Shown: piece by piece, positions 42,520 to 53,728 of the stretch
How positions within the stretch are numbered: the first letter of the stretch is position 1
Layout: the number at the start of each line of letters is the position of its first letter
Origin: Catonia carolina
Lineage: Eukaryota; Arthropoda; Insecta; Hemiptera; Achilidae
DNA: 64,000 nt
Direction: 5' to 3'
Assembly (NCBI GenBank): GCA_035578175.1
Contig: JAQMRL010000004.1
Location: forward strand, 76,051,901 to 76,115,900
Program-made: the position numbers and the translations under genes
The notes under the pieces: generated by a model
The model's input: the letters and a program-made list of their open reading frames with translations, nothing else
Database searches by the model: none
Told to the model about the DNA's origin: nothing

Positions 42520-43843
42520 TACGAGGGGGTACCCAAAAGTATCCGGAATAGCTCTGCTGTGGGCGGAGCTTGTGCAGTACAAATTCCCGCCACTAGGCTG
42601 CTTGTAGCGCTACTCATTGCCAGTTCAATGCCATTTTGTTCGTTGATCTAGCTTGTTCTGTTCTCGTGCAGTGATTGTTCTCGCTAGTGCTGTTTTGTGC
42701 TCGTGTCGTTTTTCATGATGGCAAGTTTTAATGAACAACGTGCGGCTGTGAAATTTTGCTTCTTGCTCGGTAAAAACGCCGCGGAAACAGTTGTAATGTT
42801 GAACACAGCTTACAAAGACGACGCTATTGGAAAAACCCAAGTGTACGATTGGTTTTTGCGCTTTAAAAATGGCGACATGTCGATTGAGAACAAACCTCGT
42901 TCTGGACGACCGTCGACTTCCCGAACAGACGAAAATGTTGTGAAAGTGAAAGAAATTGTACGAACAGACCGACGACAGACCATTGACCAAATATCACAGG
43001 TTAGTGGGTTATCTTGGAGCTCAGTCCAACGCATTTTAACAGAAGACTTGACAATGAAAAGAGTCGCTGCCAAGTTTGGGCCTCGGGTTCTGACAGACAC
43101 TCAAAAGGAACGTCGAATTGAAACGTGTAGTGATTTGAAACAACAGCTTGAAACTGATCCAGATTTCATGTCAAAGATCATTACGGGTGACGAGTCTTGG
43201 TGCTATGGGTACGACCCAGAAACCAAACAACAATCCAGTCAATGGAAGACTTCATTATCACCCCGACCAAAAAAAAGTTGTCAAGTCAGATCGAACATCA
43301 AAACAATGCTGATTTGTTTTTTGATGTGAGGGGAATTGTCCATTCAGAGTTCGTTCCACCAGGCCAGACGGTAAATCAAGCTTTTTATCTTGAAGTGTTA
43401 AGAAGACTACGAAACAGCATTCGTCGTAAAAGACCTAATTTGTGGCAGACAGGGGACTGGTTTTTCCACCACGACAACGCGCCTGCACACATGGCAATCT
43501 CGGTTACCCAGTTTTTGGCGAAAAACGGCATGGTTTTGTTACCACACGCACCGTACTCACCCGATCTGGCTCCGTGTGATTTTTTCTTGTTCCCACGCAT
43601 GAAAAGGGGCATGAAAGGTCTCCGATTTAACAACGTTAATGATGTCAAGAAAAAAACGACGGATGAGCTGGCAGCCATCACTGAAGAGGAGTACAAAAAA
43701 TGTTTTGAACAGTGGAAGCACCGGTGGGACAAATGTATTAGTTGTAATGGAGAGTATTTTGAAGGGGATAAGGTTCTTTTGTAAAAAAATTAAAAATAAA
43801 TAGTTTTAAAAAATAATTCCGTTTCTTTTGGGTACCCCTCGTA
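42520..43843 (+). mobile_element. Mariner element, nearly intact
   Basis: Inverted ends TACGAGGGGGTACCC and GGGTACCCCTCGTA are flanked by TA (42518-42519 and 43844-43845). 1324 bp is a normal mariner length (about 1.3 kb). It contains one transposase gene. It is the least decayed autonomous-type element in the window. Confidence 0.92.
42715..43784 (+). pseudogene. Mariner transposase (DD34D) with one frameshift
   Basis: Encodes a cut-and-paste transposase that binds the element's ends and moves it into TA. The start is ATG at 42715 or 42718 (MMASFNEQRAAVKFCFLLGK). Residues ~1-110 hold two helix-turn-helix parts; the linker SGRPSTSR lies between them. The catalytic domain shows TGDESWCYGYDPET (first Asp), then HDNAPAHMA (second Asp) and YSPDLAPCDFFLF (third Asp), with 34 residues between the second and third, as in mariners. 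The frame breaks once, at the T run near 43315-43321: frame one ends MLICFLM-stop, and the other frame carries on FFDVRGIVHSEFVPPGQ to EGDKVLL and a stop at 43784. Loss of one T explains it. No other lesion is seen in about 350 codons. Confidence 0.92.
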
Positions 43844-43914
43844 TATTTCGTCAACCATGTTTTTGATCTTTCAATAACAATTAACCTATGAATATACAAT
43901 CAGCTGATTATATT

Positions 43915-44268
43915 ATAAAATACTACATGTTTTTTTTTATCCTTAATGTGTGTACGTTGCAATCTGTTCAATTCAGAACAATAAGTAACCACATGACCCA
44001 ATGAGATGAGGATGATGTGTATGACGTGTAAATGAGGTGTAGTCTTGTACAGACTCAGGTTGACCATTCCTGAGAGAGTATGGTAAATTGAACCCCAACC
44101 ATCAAAGTACACCGGTAACCACTGTCTAGCATTCGAATCCGTATAAAAGTAACTTCCCTTACTAGGATTTGAACCAGGAACCTTCGTCTCCGAAAATCAG
44201 CTATTAAACAGCTGTTAAACAGCTGATTTTGGCTAATTTTGGCTATTTTGGCTGATTTTTTACCTCTT
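43915..44268 (-). mobile_element. SINE4, first unit of a tandem duplication
   Basis: Minus-strand SINE4 (tail at left, ACACACATTAAGGATAAAAA; B box GGTTCAAATCC) with part of its left flank TATAAAATACTACATG. The head (ACAGCTGTTTAACAGCTGAT) is partly duplicated. Confidence 0.8.
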
Positions 44269-44527
44269 TATAAAATACTACATGTTTTTTTTATCCTTAA
44301 TGTGTGTACGTTGCAATCTGTTCAATTCAGAACAATAAGTAACCACATGACCCAATGAGAAGAGGACGATGTGTATGGTGTGTAAATGAAGTGTAGTCTT
44401 GTACAGACTCAGGCCGACCATTCCTGAGAGAGTATGGTTAATTGAACCCCAACCTTCAAAGTACTCTGGTAACCACTGTCTAGCATTTAAATCCGTATAA
44501 AAGTAACTGTCTTTACTAGGATTTGTT
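44269..44527 (-). mobile_element. SINE4, second unit of the tandem duplication
   Basis: It repeats the flank TATAAAATACTACATG and the SINE4 body at an offset of 354 bp, and stops near the B box (ACTAGGATTTG). Sharing of flanking host sequence shows this is a duplication of DNA, not a second retroposition. Confidence 0.8.
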
Positions 44528-44559
44528 TTTATAAAATTAGTATAGAATATCTTTGGTTA

Positions 44560-44660
44560 TTTAGGTCATCAGCCAAAAGGCTGGTTTGAATCTCTAAAGG
44601 CTTTTCTAAGTGAAAACAGGAATAAGGTAATTTACCATGCCTTCTCATTATAATCCGATT
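44560..44660 (-). mobile_element. SINE1 3' fragment
   Basis: GGTCATCAGCCAAAAGGCTG and GGCTTTTCTAAGTGAAAACA are the 3' end of SINE1 in reverse. Confidence 0.65.
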
Positions 44661-44767
44661 CACGAAAGAAAACACCTGTCTGTAAACAACAATATTTTTT
44701 AAACCGTTGTATGTAGAAACAATATTACGATACATCAAATTTAATCTTGTTCAATTGTTGGTTACAG

Positions 44768-45488
44768 GATATACAAGGTATGGCTATTAAATAACGAGAC
44801 TGACGTTGCAAAAAATTTTATTTTTATTTTATACATTATCACTTATTGTCACCTTCAATATACACTCCTCTATCCCTACAACGCTCCATGCAAATTTTCC
44901 ATTGTTGGAAACAGTGCTGGAAGCTCCTTTAGGACACGTGCCGCTTTCTCATTTACAGCTTCCACAAACTCAAATATTGTCCCTTTTAATGCAGATTTCA
45001 CCTAAGGGAACAGGTAGAAGATAATAACATGTGATGAAACGTGGTTTTTACTTATGATTCGGAAACGAAGCGCCAATCCATGCACTGGAAGAGTCGAACT
45101 TCACCGAGAGCCAAAAAAGCTCGAATGAGCAAGTCAAAATTTAAAGCAATGATGATTGTTTTTTTTTTGATATCCATGGGATTGTGTACCTTCACTGGGT
45201 TCCTGAAGGTCAAACTATTAATCAATATTACTACCTTGAGATACTTTCTAAACTACGTCAAAGAGTAAAGAAAACAACGCCCCGAAATGTGGATGGACAA
45301 ATCATGAGTTCTCCACCAAGACATGCGCCAGCTCCGCGTTATCTGTTACAGATCTGTTACAGATTCCGCGTTATCTGTCAAGAGGTTCCTAGCCAAGTAC
45401 AGCATTTCAGTGGTAGAACATCCATCTCATTCACCAGATCTTGCATCATGTGACTTCTACCTGTTCCCTAAGGTGAAATCTGCAATTA
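44768..45488 (+). pseudogene. Rearranged mariner derivative M2, copy B
   Basis: GGTATGGCTATTAAATAACG, then about 250 bp of the reversed C-terminal part (complement of ACCTGTTCCCTTAGGTGAAA). From about 45025 it is sense: IITCDETWF, TKRQSMHWKSR, SPRAKKARMSKSK, FLISMGLCTF (a broken core), HSPDLASCDFYLFPKVKSAI (third catalytic Asp). There are multiple frameshifts. The second Asp motif (TRHAPAPRY) is destroyed. Confidence 0.75.
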
Positions 45489-45584
45489 TGGGCAACGTTG
45501 CTGGCAAGTCATTGGCTAGCTATGGAGTGAGTAGAGGGAAATGCGTACTTTCAGAGCACATCTGTCTTGGAAAAGAGTATAATG

Positions 45585-45700
45585 ATTAAATTGTGTTATA
45601 TTTTACAATTTACATTGTTTATTTTTGATTAAACTTAGTTTATATTGTCATTATTTACATTGGTAAGGGAAAATCGTGTAAGAGTTTACATAACATTTTT
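45585..45700 (+). mobile_element. HINE 3' fragment, decayed
   Basis: TTAGTTTATATTGTCATTAT, TTACATTGGTAAGGGAAAAT, then GTGTAAGAGTTTACATAACA instead of the hairpin. Confidence 0.5.
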
Positions 45701-46144
45701 CAGGTAAAAACAAACAATTTTTTTTAAAATTCCCGGTTACAGGTTTCCTTAACACTTTCAATCCCAAATTTTTTAACTTTACACAAACAAATATGTGTAC
45801 AAAATCACTTTTAGACCTTCAGCCTTTTTTTGATGGCGTGACAAAAAAGTGTGACACATATGTCACATTGGGCTTGATGGTATCAAAGTTCCCAACAATA
45901 TGAATAAGTAAAAATCATGTGCAGGCTTCCTAAACAAAATTCTCTTGCTTAGATATGTAGCAAAGCATTATTTAAGACTTAAAAAAGGTTACAATTCAAA
46001 AATATTGGTAAAATGGACAAAATCAGTATTTACAGCCTAAAACATATACTTTTATGTACATTCAACATATTCGAAAAAATGCTACTTTATTTTAGTAAAT
46101 GAACACGAATATTTAAGACTAAAACTAACTTTAAAAAGAAACTA
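45701..46144. other. No gene; possible TTAA-type element end
   Basis: TTAACACTTTCAATCCCAAA at 45749 resembles the ends of TTAA-flanked elements, but no matching right end was located. Confidence 0.3.
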
Positions 46145-46290
46145 ATGGCGTCCGTGGCGTAGTGGTCAGCATCTTACACTGCAAATCGGAGGTCTCAGGT
46201 TCGATTCCTGGCTACGGTACAGAAAATTATTACACTTCACATCCAGCGCTTTTTAATCAAAAGTAGTCGCTAACAATTAAAGTTTTTATG
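46145..46290 (+). mobile_element. SINE5 copy 2 (Cys-tRNA-like head)
   Basis: CCGTGGCGTAGTGGTCAGCA, ACACTGCAAATCGGAGGTCT and CAGGTTCGATTCCTGG give A box, an anticodon-like GCA, and B box. The tail CAGAAAATTATTACAC...AGTCGCTAAC matches the copy at 2483-2617. The acceptor arms pair poorly, so a functional tRNA gene is unlikely. Confidence 0.6.
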
Positions 46291-46855
46291 TCTTGTATTT
46301 CACTCCAATGTGACTTCTATGCCTCACTGGGTAAGAACGGGTTCAAATAACTGATCATTTTATGCAGTCTGTATTTTTGTAGCGGTATTTAGAATTCATG
46401 TTTAATATATAGAATTTTTGTTTAATGGTTTTGCCATATTACGTCAGAAGTATAAGAGATAAAATAATTTGGATATAAATTTAACTCTCTTGGGAAGCAG
46501 GTACTCATTTTATGTATTGTTTAAATTTCAATACTCGTATATCGAACCGCTGAAATAAATTCAAAATCACATTTCCACTCGAGTCAAAATGTGTTTTACA
46601 AATACAGACTATTCAAACGTACCTGTTTCAATTTAAGCTGATTAAAAATTGATTTAATCACATTTCTTTAATATCCCAAAAACAAACTTAATTACAACTT
46701 CAAAAATTAAAAAAAATACATTTTTTAACGTGTTTATAAATTGGATTTACCTCAAAATTAATTTGATAATTGTTCGAGCTCTCTTGTTATGAGGTAGATG
46801 CTAAATTTCTATTTGAATTCCAAACTCAACAAAATGACGTAACCATAATTACCAT
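46291..46855. other. No feature recognised
   Basis: AT-rich; no open frame or known repeat. Confidence 0.35.
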
Positions 46856-47430
46856 AATTAACCATACTCTTTCAGGAATGGTCGACTGGAGGCTACACCT
46901 GATGTAAGGTTACACCTCATTTACACGTCATACATATCATCCTCAACTCATTGGGTTATGGGGTTGCTTATTGTTCTAACTGCCCTTAACAGACAGGTGG
47001 AGTGTCAAGTTATTTACATTCAATCTGTTTGTTTCAGGGCTAAAATAAATAGTTCTGTTTCTTATCACATGGTTAGCCAATTAAATGACTGAATCATTTA
47101 AGAACAGAAGAGGTAGAGGTGTAAAAGACACTAATCAGAGTTATCTCCTCTGAAAGTAATGAATTTTATTATACAGCCAGACCCTGTGGTGAATGAAGTG
47201 AAGATGTCATTTGCAGAGTGGAAAATATGTGCTTTTCAGAGGGCCCGGCATGCTGATAAGCGTACTTTTCCACTCAGTGAGGAAGGCGATGGTAAACCAC
47301 TTCACTCCTCGTTTTACTTAGTAAAACCTCTACAAGTTCAAACCAGCCTTTCGGCTGATGACCTAAACAACACTAAACAATATTGTTCTAAATTGAACAG
47401 ATTGCAATGTACACACATTAGAGATTAAAA
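46856..47430 (+). mobile_element. SINE4 (5' truncated) split by SINE1
   Basis: ATTAACCATACTCTTTCAGG to CTTATTGTTCTAA and, after the SINE1, ATTGTTCTAAATTGAACAGA to ACACACATTAGAGATTAAAA, contiguous in other SINE4 copies. Confidence 0.8.
46980..47381 (+). mobile_element. SINE1 copy n with 10-bp target duplication
   Basis: CTGCCCTTAACAGACAGGTG to CAGCC-TTTC-GGCTG and ACCTAAACAACACTAAACAA. ATTGTTCTAA at 46970-46979 and 47382-47391. It is younger than the SINE4 it interrupts. Confidence 0.9.
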
Positions 47431-47526
47431 CATTCACTGATATTCAGAATGTTCCTAGTTTCATTAAGATTAAATACCAAAAGAGAAATTGCTGTATATA
47501 AAACATAAAATTGTAATAAAAAAAAA

Positions 47527-48450
47527 TCTGGTGTGAACCACTCACACGACTTTCTCTTGCCAATACAAATAATGAACAATATAACCTAACATTAGTAATA
47601 AAAATTAGAAATAAACAAAAACACTAACCTCAAAGAACTTAACCTTATTTTAATCATGAGTGAATGATGCTAAATTAAAATCAACCTCAGTTTGGCTTAG
47701 AAATATCGAAAATCACTCTTTCACACTAAACTAGGCTCTGTAGAGGAAAATGATTTAAATAAAAGTTGTAGATCTTTTAATTTCTTATAAATTTGATTAT
47801 ACACTTTTGTCGTAAAATGCATCTTAAGGCTAAAATTTAAAAAAAATCGATTTTTTACAAATTTTCAGGAAAAAAACAGAAAATCGCTAATTACCACTAA
47901 ACTAAGCGTTATAAAAAGAAATGTTTGAAGTAAAAGTTCTAGGTTTTTAAACTATCCACAACTTTTAATATATACATTTTTACGCTAAAATGCAAAATAA
48001 AGCCGCAACCTGAAAAAACATTTTTTTAATAAGAAATCAGCCTCTTTAAGAATTTCACAGGTATGGCACCTACCCTATCTTGTAGAGCATAAAAAAATGT
48101 GGTAAATGAGGCGATTTTTAAAAAAAATCGTAGGAGCCGTTTGTGAGAAAATAGCAAAAAAGTGAAAAATTACACGAGTAAACTACTACTTCCGGTTGAC
48201 CGATTTTGATGAAAATTTTCATGTCCGGTGGTAGTATCTAACTTAAGTTTCAAGTTTCAAGCTCGTACGATGATCGGTTTTTGAGATATTCTGTTCACAG
48301 ACAGACCAATCGCTAATAAAGTTTTTTTTTTTTGGGGGGGGGGCTCAGGGAGTCTGAAAACATGTATATCGGGTGAAAACTCGATTTCTAAAAATCGAGA
48401 TGAAAACAATATTTTCTTTCCTTTATATTCATATAGATAAGAGAAAGTAA
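47527..48450 (-). mobile_element. HINE copy 11, full length, no long GT tract
   Basis: TCTGGTGTGAACCACTCACA to GATAAGAGAAAGTAATAATT. The microsatellite is only ACAGACAGACC, showing it is not needed for the rest of the element to persist. A T11/G10 run at 48322-48343. Confidence 0.85.
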
Positions 48451-49065
48451 TAATTCCACCATACCATAAATGAAATAATTTGAAAATGATGAGAATGGAA
48501 AATGGAATATCATTAACAAGGGAATTCCATATCACATAACCTAATATTAATATAAACCGTACAATAGTAACGATTCAAAATCCGAGTGGAAGTATGATAT
48601 TAGGAGGACCATTGTGTGTGCGCGTGTGTGTGAAATCAAAGTAACATCTGTGGCGTAAACATATATGTGATGATACCTTTATACAGAATAATAGAATCGG
48701 ATGGTTGAAAGCAATCTGGAGGGAGAAATGATGACGTAATTATACACCCTAAAATGTATTAAATTTTATAAAAGAGTTAATAGAATTTCACTTAATAACA
48801 CAAATTTTAATTAAATTCCTAACCGACAAAATTACAATCCTTTTAACTTCCTCTTTCACTCTTCATGTAAACCTACATTATTTCAATATCGAACAGCTTT
48901 TCTCCAAAATACATCTGTAAAATTTCTCATGTTTTACTTTTTACACTCAATCATTATTGAAGTGTGTTAACATTTTGCTATGTTGAAAAATTAAAATTTC
49001 CAGTCTTTCTATAATTTTCACTTTTTATTTCTCCTCAAGCCAAATATTTGTTTTTACAAAGATGT
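48451..49065. other. No gene recognised
   Basis: AT-rich with no repeat match; a short (GT)n at 48614-48632. Confidence 0.35.
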
Positions 49066-49670
49066 ACGAGGTGTGGCTATTAAATAACGAGACTGACGTC
49101 GTAAAAAATTTTATTTTTATTTTATACATAATCACCTATTGTCACCTTCAATGACGATCTCATCTTAGGGAACAGGTAGAAGATAATATGTGATAAAATG
49201 TGGTTTTTTACTTATGATCCGGAAACGAAGCGCCAATCCATGTACTGGAAGAGCCGAACTTCACCGAGAGCCAAAAAAAGCTCGAATGAGCAAGTCAAAC
49301 TTTAAAGCAATGGTGTTGCTTTTTTGATATCCATGGGATTGTGTTTCTTCACTTGGTTCCTGAAGGTCAAACAATTAATCAATATTACTACCTTGAGGTA
49401 CTTTCTAAACTACGTTAAAGAGTAAAAAAAAACGCCTCGAAATGTGGAAGGACAAATCATTGGTTCTCCACCAAGACAATGCGCCAGCTCATTCCGCGTT
49501 ATCTGTCAAGAGGTTGCTAGCCAAGTACAGCATCTCAGTGTTAGAACATCCACCTTATCACCAGATCTTGCACCATGTGACTTGTACCTGTTCCCTAAGG
49601 TGAAATCTGCATTAAAAGGGACAAGATTTGAGTCTGTGGAAGCTGTAAAAGAGAAAGCGGTACGTGTCCT
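49066..49670 (+). pseudogene. Rearranged mariner derivative M2, copy C
   Basis: CGAGGTGTGGCTATTAAATA, a shorter reversed part (the middle of it deleted), then the joint AGGGAACAGGTAGAAGATAA and the sense body: VLHQDNAPAHSALSV (second Asp), LAPCDLYLFPKVKSALKG (third Asp), SVEAVKEKAVRV. Frameshifted throughout. Confidence 0.75.
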
Positions 49671-50574
49671 CTTTTCCGTATTGTGTCTTCAAGTGCCGCG
49701 GGGGTATTTTGATGTTCGTTTATAAGTATTTATGTATTCGTTATGTATTTATTTAGTGTATTTATGTATTTAGAAAGAGGTCCTATTTATTGCAATTTAG
49801 TCAGTTAAAATGAATTGAATTTTGGTAAGATTTCTAGTCAATTCAGTCAGAGAGATGATTGAAAGTTGTTGTTACTAACTATTAAAGTCCTCGTGGTGAA
49901 TGAGGAATTTTGTAAAGTGATAAACTAACAATCAGACACTAGAAAATCCAAGTTTAAATTAATGTCTACTTTTAGTAAAAAAGAAAAAGCCACACACAAA
50001 TTCGGTTGTTGTCAATTACAGTACAGTTCCCGACATCAAATAAATACTAAAAGAAAATTAGTAAATTTTTTTTGTAAAATAAAAATAAAACATAGTATAT
50101 TGTAACATTTTCATTACAAAATTGTAGCTATAACAAGAAAAGATGAAAAAGAAAAAGTAGAAGGAAAAATTTTATTTGATCGTAATTTATACTTTAAGAC
50201 ATTGTTAGCGAAAGAAAAAAGGCGGAAAATAAAAGGAAAACTAGATACTGTCATAAAGTAGGAAGAAAATTCTAGGGAAAGATGACACCAACAATGAAAA
50301 TGAGAAAAGGAGTGAAAAACCTTACGCCATTTGACGTGGACAGCTTTTCAATAAGGCAGGTGCTTGTAATATTCCATAAAGAATCATATAAGAAGGGTAA
50401 AGAAATATCAAAATGTTAAAGTATGAAATACTGATAGAATTTCTACAATAATCTTCTTATATTTTGTCCATTTTCATTTGTATTGCAAGGATTTGGATTA
50501 TTCTAAAGTCATTTTGATGTATGTACATTGATTTCTTTTTACTTTCTTTTGCCATTTATGAAAAGTTGTGGGGG
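49671..50574. other. No gene recognised
   Basis: AT-rich; TATTTATGTATT repeats near 49725-49775 only. Confidence 0.35.
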
Positions 50575-50880
50575 TTTAAAAAGATCAACAGCTGAAAGAC
50601 AGGTTTGAACCTTTAAAGATTAAGTAAAACAAGGAGTGAGGTGGTTTATCCGTGCCTTCTTCAATGAGTGGAAAAGTATGCTTAATTGTAAGCAAATACA
50701 CCTTCACTTCATTTACCCCAGGGTCTGGCTGTATTATGACAAAATTCATTATTCTCAGAATAGAAAACTCTGACTAATGTCTTTTACACTCTTCTACCTC
50801 TTCTGTTCTTAAATGTTTCAGTCATATAATTGGCTGACGATATGATAAGAAATAGACCTGTTTTTTGTAGCATAATATTT
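50575..50880 (-). mobile_element. SINE1 copy o, degenerate
   Basis: GATCAACAGCTGAAAGACAG to GATAAGAAATAGACCTGTTT; internal and 5' deletions. Confidence 0.7.
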
Positions 50881-50883
50881 ATA

Positions 50884-51050
50884 GAGCCGGCCGCATTGGC
50901 GTAGTTGGTAACGTGCTCGCCTCTCATAATAAGGTATTAGGTTCGAATCCCATTCACGCACGGCATATTTTCGTACGTTACAAAAATCATTTCATCCTTC
51001 ACCGTCTGCATTATCAGTAATTGCAGAACAGTCGGCCAGTTAAGTTATTA
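50884..51050 (+). mobile_element. SINE2 copy, full length
   Basis: GAGCCGGCCGCATTGGCGTA, GTTGGTAACGTGCTCGCCTC, GGTTCGAATCCCATTC, tail ATTGCAGAACAGTCGGCCAG. Both promoter boxes are intact. Confidence 0.8.
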
Positions 51051-51442
51051 AACACATTCCGATTTTAAAAACTATTTATTTCGGTCAGAGACCGTTCGAT
51101 ACCAAAATTTAATGAATTATGAATCTTTTACAATACCTATACTTTCACAAGTCTTATATACTATTTGATATGAAAGTGTTTACAAAAATAAGTTGGTTGT
51201 TTACTTAAGCAAATTATACTTTCTTACTTATATTTAAACCTAATTTTTATTTATATAACTGGACGTTAAAGCAAAATAAACAAAATTACAAAACATATAG
51301 AAAAGGAAAGTATTGCGTTCATGTCAATTTTTCGAAATCGAGTTTTCACCGGAACCCCAAAAACGTGTTTTTAGCTATCGATCTGTGTTTGAACAAAATA
51401 TCTGAAGAATGGAATATCGTCCAAATTTTATACTTGGATCAT

Positions 51443-52586
51443 AAGTAACGCAATATAAGTTGACGATCGTCAGCGAGAGTAAGACTGGACTATGCAGGGG
51501 GTGGAAAGCCCCCGTATAGTCCCCCCCCCCGTGAGTATATGTAAGTACATGTGAGTATATGTGAGTATATGCATAGTCCCCCGTGAGTATATGTAAGTAC
51601 ATGTGAGTATATGTGAGTATATGCATAGTCCCCCGTGAGTATATGTAAGTACATGTGAGTATATGTGAGTATATGCATAGTCCCCCGTGAGTATATGTAA
51701 GTACATGTGAGTATATGTGAGTATATGCATAGTCCCCCGTGAGTATATGTAAGTACATGTGAGTATATGTGAGTATATGCATAGTCCCCCGTGAGTATAT
51801 GTAAGTACATGTGAGTATATGTGAGTATATGCATAGTCCCCCGTGAGTATATGTAAGTACATGTGAGTATATGTGAGTATATGCATAGTCCCCCGTGAGT
51901 ATATGTAAGTACATGTGAGTATATGTGAGTATATGCATAGTCCCCCGTGAGTATATGTGCTTTTCTAAATACATCATTGCGACAGCTCTAACCATGACAT
52001 CATGTTGTAGTTTTACTCTTACATTGATTTATTATGTTTACAACTATGTCCTTTTATAAACATCCCATTGTATTATTTATTGATTCCTAATAATTATCCT
52101 AAATAATAAACATTCATTCTAAATAAGCCATAATACTAGGCCTAAGCTATATTTAGTATCCTTTTTGTCATCAGCAGTAAACTGAATTACTGCACTCTGA
52201 CATTTGTAGTGATAGACTATTTTTAGTCCGTGAGTTCGGTCGATGTGAGCTTATTATAGTGAATAATACTAGTTTTAGGGTAATTTAAAAATGTTATTAT
52301 ATTTTTAGGGTTTTCATATTTCATTATTTTCAGTAAAGTTCTGTTAAATTGCAATTGAATTTTAAACAATTCACTTTCTTTAAATAATTACATTACTCCT
52401 TACTTATTTAGTGTGAAGGGTCATGAACTGAATTTCAATAATTAAGTGTTTGTGGTGGTTACATTTTGAGTTACACGCTTGATACATTTCATGTCTATGC
52501 TTTCGGGTTGGCCGATGTAAGTAGGATAGATAGTATACTGTCCTCCGCATTATAAGCGCAATCGTCAACCTATAGCGCGTTACCAG
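51443..52586. mobile_element. Element X, copy 2, with internal minisatellite
   Basis: Left end AGTAACGCAATATAAGTTGA and right end GCGCGTTACCAG match copy 1 at 39908-40394. TA at the right. Two segments set it apart from copy 1: a 52-bp tandem array (51531-51957) and about 260 bp (52240-52480) absent from copy 1. Confidence 0.85.
51531..51957 (+). repeat. 52-bp minisatellite, eight units
   Basis: Unit: GTGAGTATAT GTAAGTACAT GTGAGTATAT GTGAGTATAT GCATAGTCCC CC, i.e. four ~10-bp relatives and a C-rich joint. GCATAG recurs exactly every 52 bp from 51571 to 51935. Units are essentially identical. Because 52 is 3n+1, all three minus-strand frames stay open; these frames are a by-product and I do not call a protein. 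Confidence 0.95.
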
Positions 52587-52896
52587 TACGTAAAATAAGG
52601 TGATCTGACACGAATATTTTCATTAAAATCGGTCTACCGGAAAAAGCAGTTTATTCGTCTAAAGTCACTTTTCATTTTTTTGTGCTCTACAAGATAGGGT
52701 AAGTGCTACATCTGGTAAAATTCTTTAAGAGGCTTCGCTACCGTGGTCAAAAATTGTTGTTTTTTTAACATTGCGGCCTTATGGTGTGATATTAAGAGCA
52801 GAAGCGTATTATTTCAGTTGTAGAAAATAAAATAAACCCAGAATTGAAAAAAAAATAATTTCTACAATGCTTAGGCTAGTTTAGCTTCAATGCATG

Positions 52897-53728
52897 GGCA
52901 CGTACGCGCCCATGTACGCATGTGAATGAGTGTGTACGCGCGTGTGTACAGAATATCTCAAGAATGGAACATCGTACAAAGTTGAAACTTAAGTTAGATA
53001 CCACTAGAGGACCCGACAAGAACATTTTAATCAAAATCGGTCACCGGAAGTAGTAGTTTATTCGTGTAATTTTTCACTTTTTTGCGACTTTCTCAAAAAC
53101 GGTTTCTACGATTTTTTTTAAAAATCGCTTCATTTACTAAATTTTTTATGCTCTGTCAGATAGGGTAGGCGCCAAGTCTGCTGAAATTCTTGGGGAGGCT
53201 GTGGTGTAGTAAAAAAAATTGTTCTTTTGAAATTTCAGCCTTAATATGCACTTTAGCGCAAAAGTGTAGCCTATATAATAAAAGTTGTAAAAAATTTAAA
53301 AATCTAAAACTTTTTTAAACATTTCTTTGTATAACGCTAAGTTTAGCGGTAATTAGTGATTTTCTGTTTTTCTTTTTACAAAAATCTATAAATAATGGAT
53401 TTTTTAAGATTTCAGCCTTAGTATGCATTTTACGACAAAAATGTATATAATCAAATTTATAGAAAATTAAGAGATCTACAACTTTTATTTAAAACATTTT
53501 TCTCTACAGAGCCTAGTTTAGCGTGAAAGAGTGATTTTCCGTATTTTTAAGCTAAACAGAGGTTGATTTTCATTTTGCGTCTTTCACATACGATTAAAAT
53601 TAGGTTATATTTATTGAGGTTAGGTTTTTTTGTTTATTTTCAATGTTTTATTGCTAATGTTAGGTTATATTGGTGAGTATTTGCATTGACCAGAGAAAGT
53701 TGTGTGAGTATTTACATCAAATTTTTAT
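52897..53728 (+). mobile_element. HINE copy 13, 5' truncated
   Basis: Begins in a GT/GC tract (GTGTACGCGCGTGTGTACAG), then the normal order to ATTGACCAGAGAAAGTTGTG. The hairpin is mutated (GTGTGAGTATTTACATC). A near-palindrome CATGGGCACGTACGCGCCCA lies just upstream. Confidence 0.8.

Larger units (their letters stand above)
51296..52895 (+). mobile_element. HINE copy 12, split by element X
   Basis: TATAGAAAAGGAAAGTATTG to CTTGGATCATA (51442), resuming CGTAAAATAAGGTGATCTGA (52589) to TTAGGCTAGTTTAGCTTCAA. GT tract absent. 3' end replaced by the next HINE. Confidence 0.75.

Noticed and set aside
42625..42990. 121-codon minus-strand frame
   Set aside because: Shadow of the mariner 5' region on the opposite strand.
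46147..46218. Possible tRNA-Cys gene
   Set aside because: A and B boxes and a GCA anticodon position are present, but acceptor arms do not pair and the tail is shared with another SINE5.
51375..51995. Long minus-strand open frames with repeated HILTYTHMYL-type peptides
   Set aside because: They are the three frames of a 52-bp minisatellite without stops; frame rotation by one base per unit explains them.
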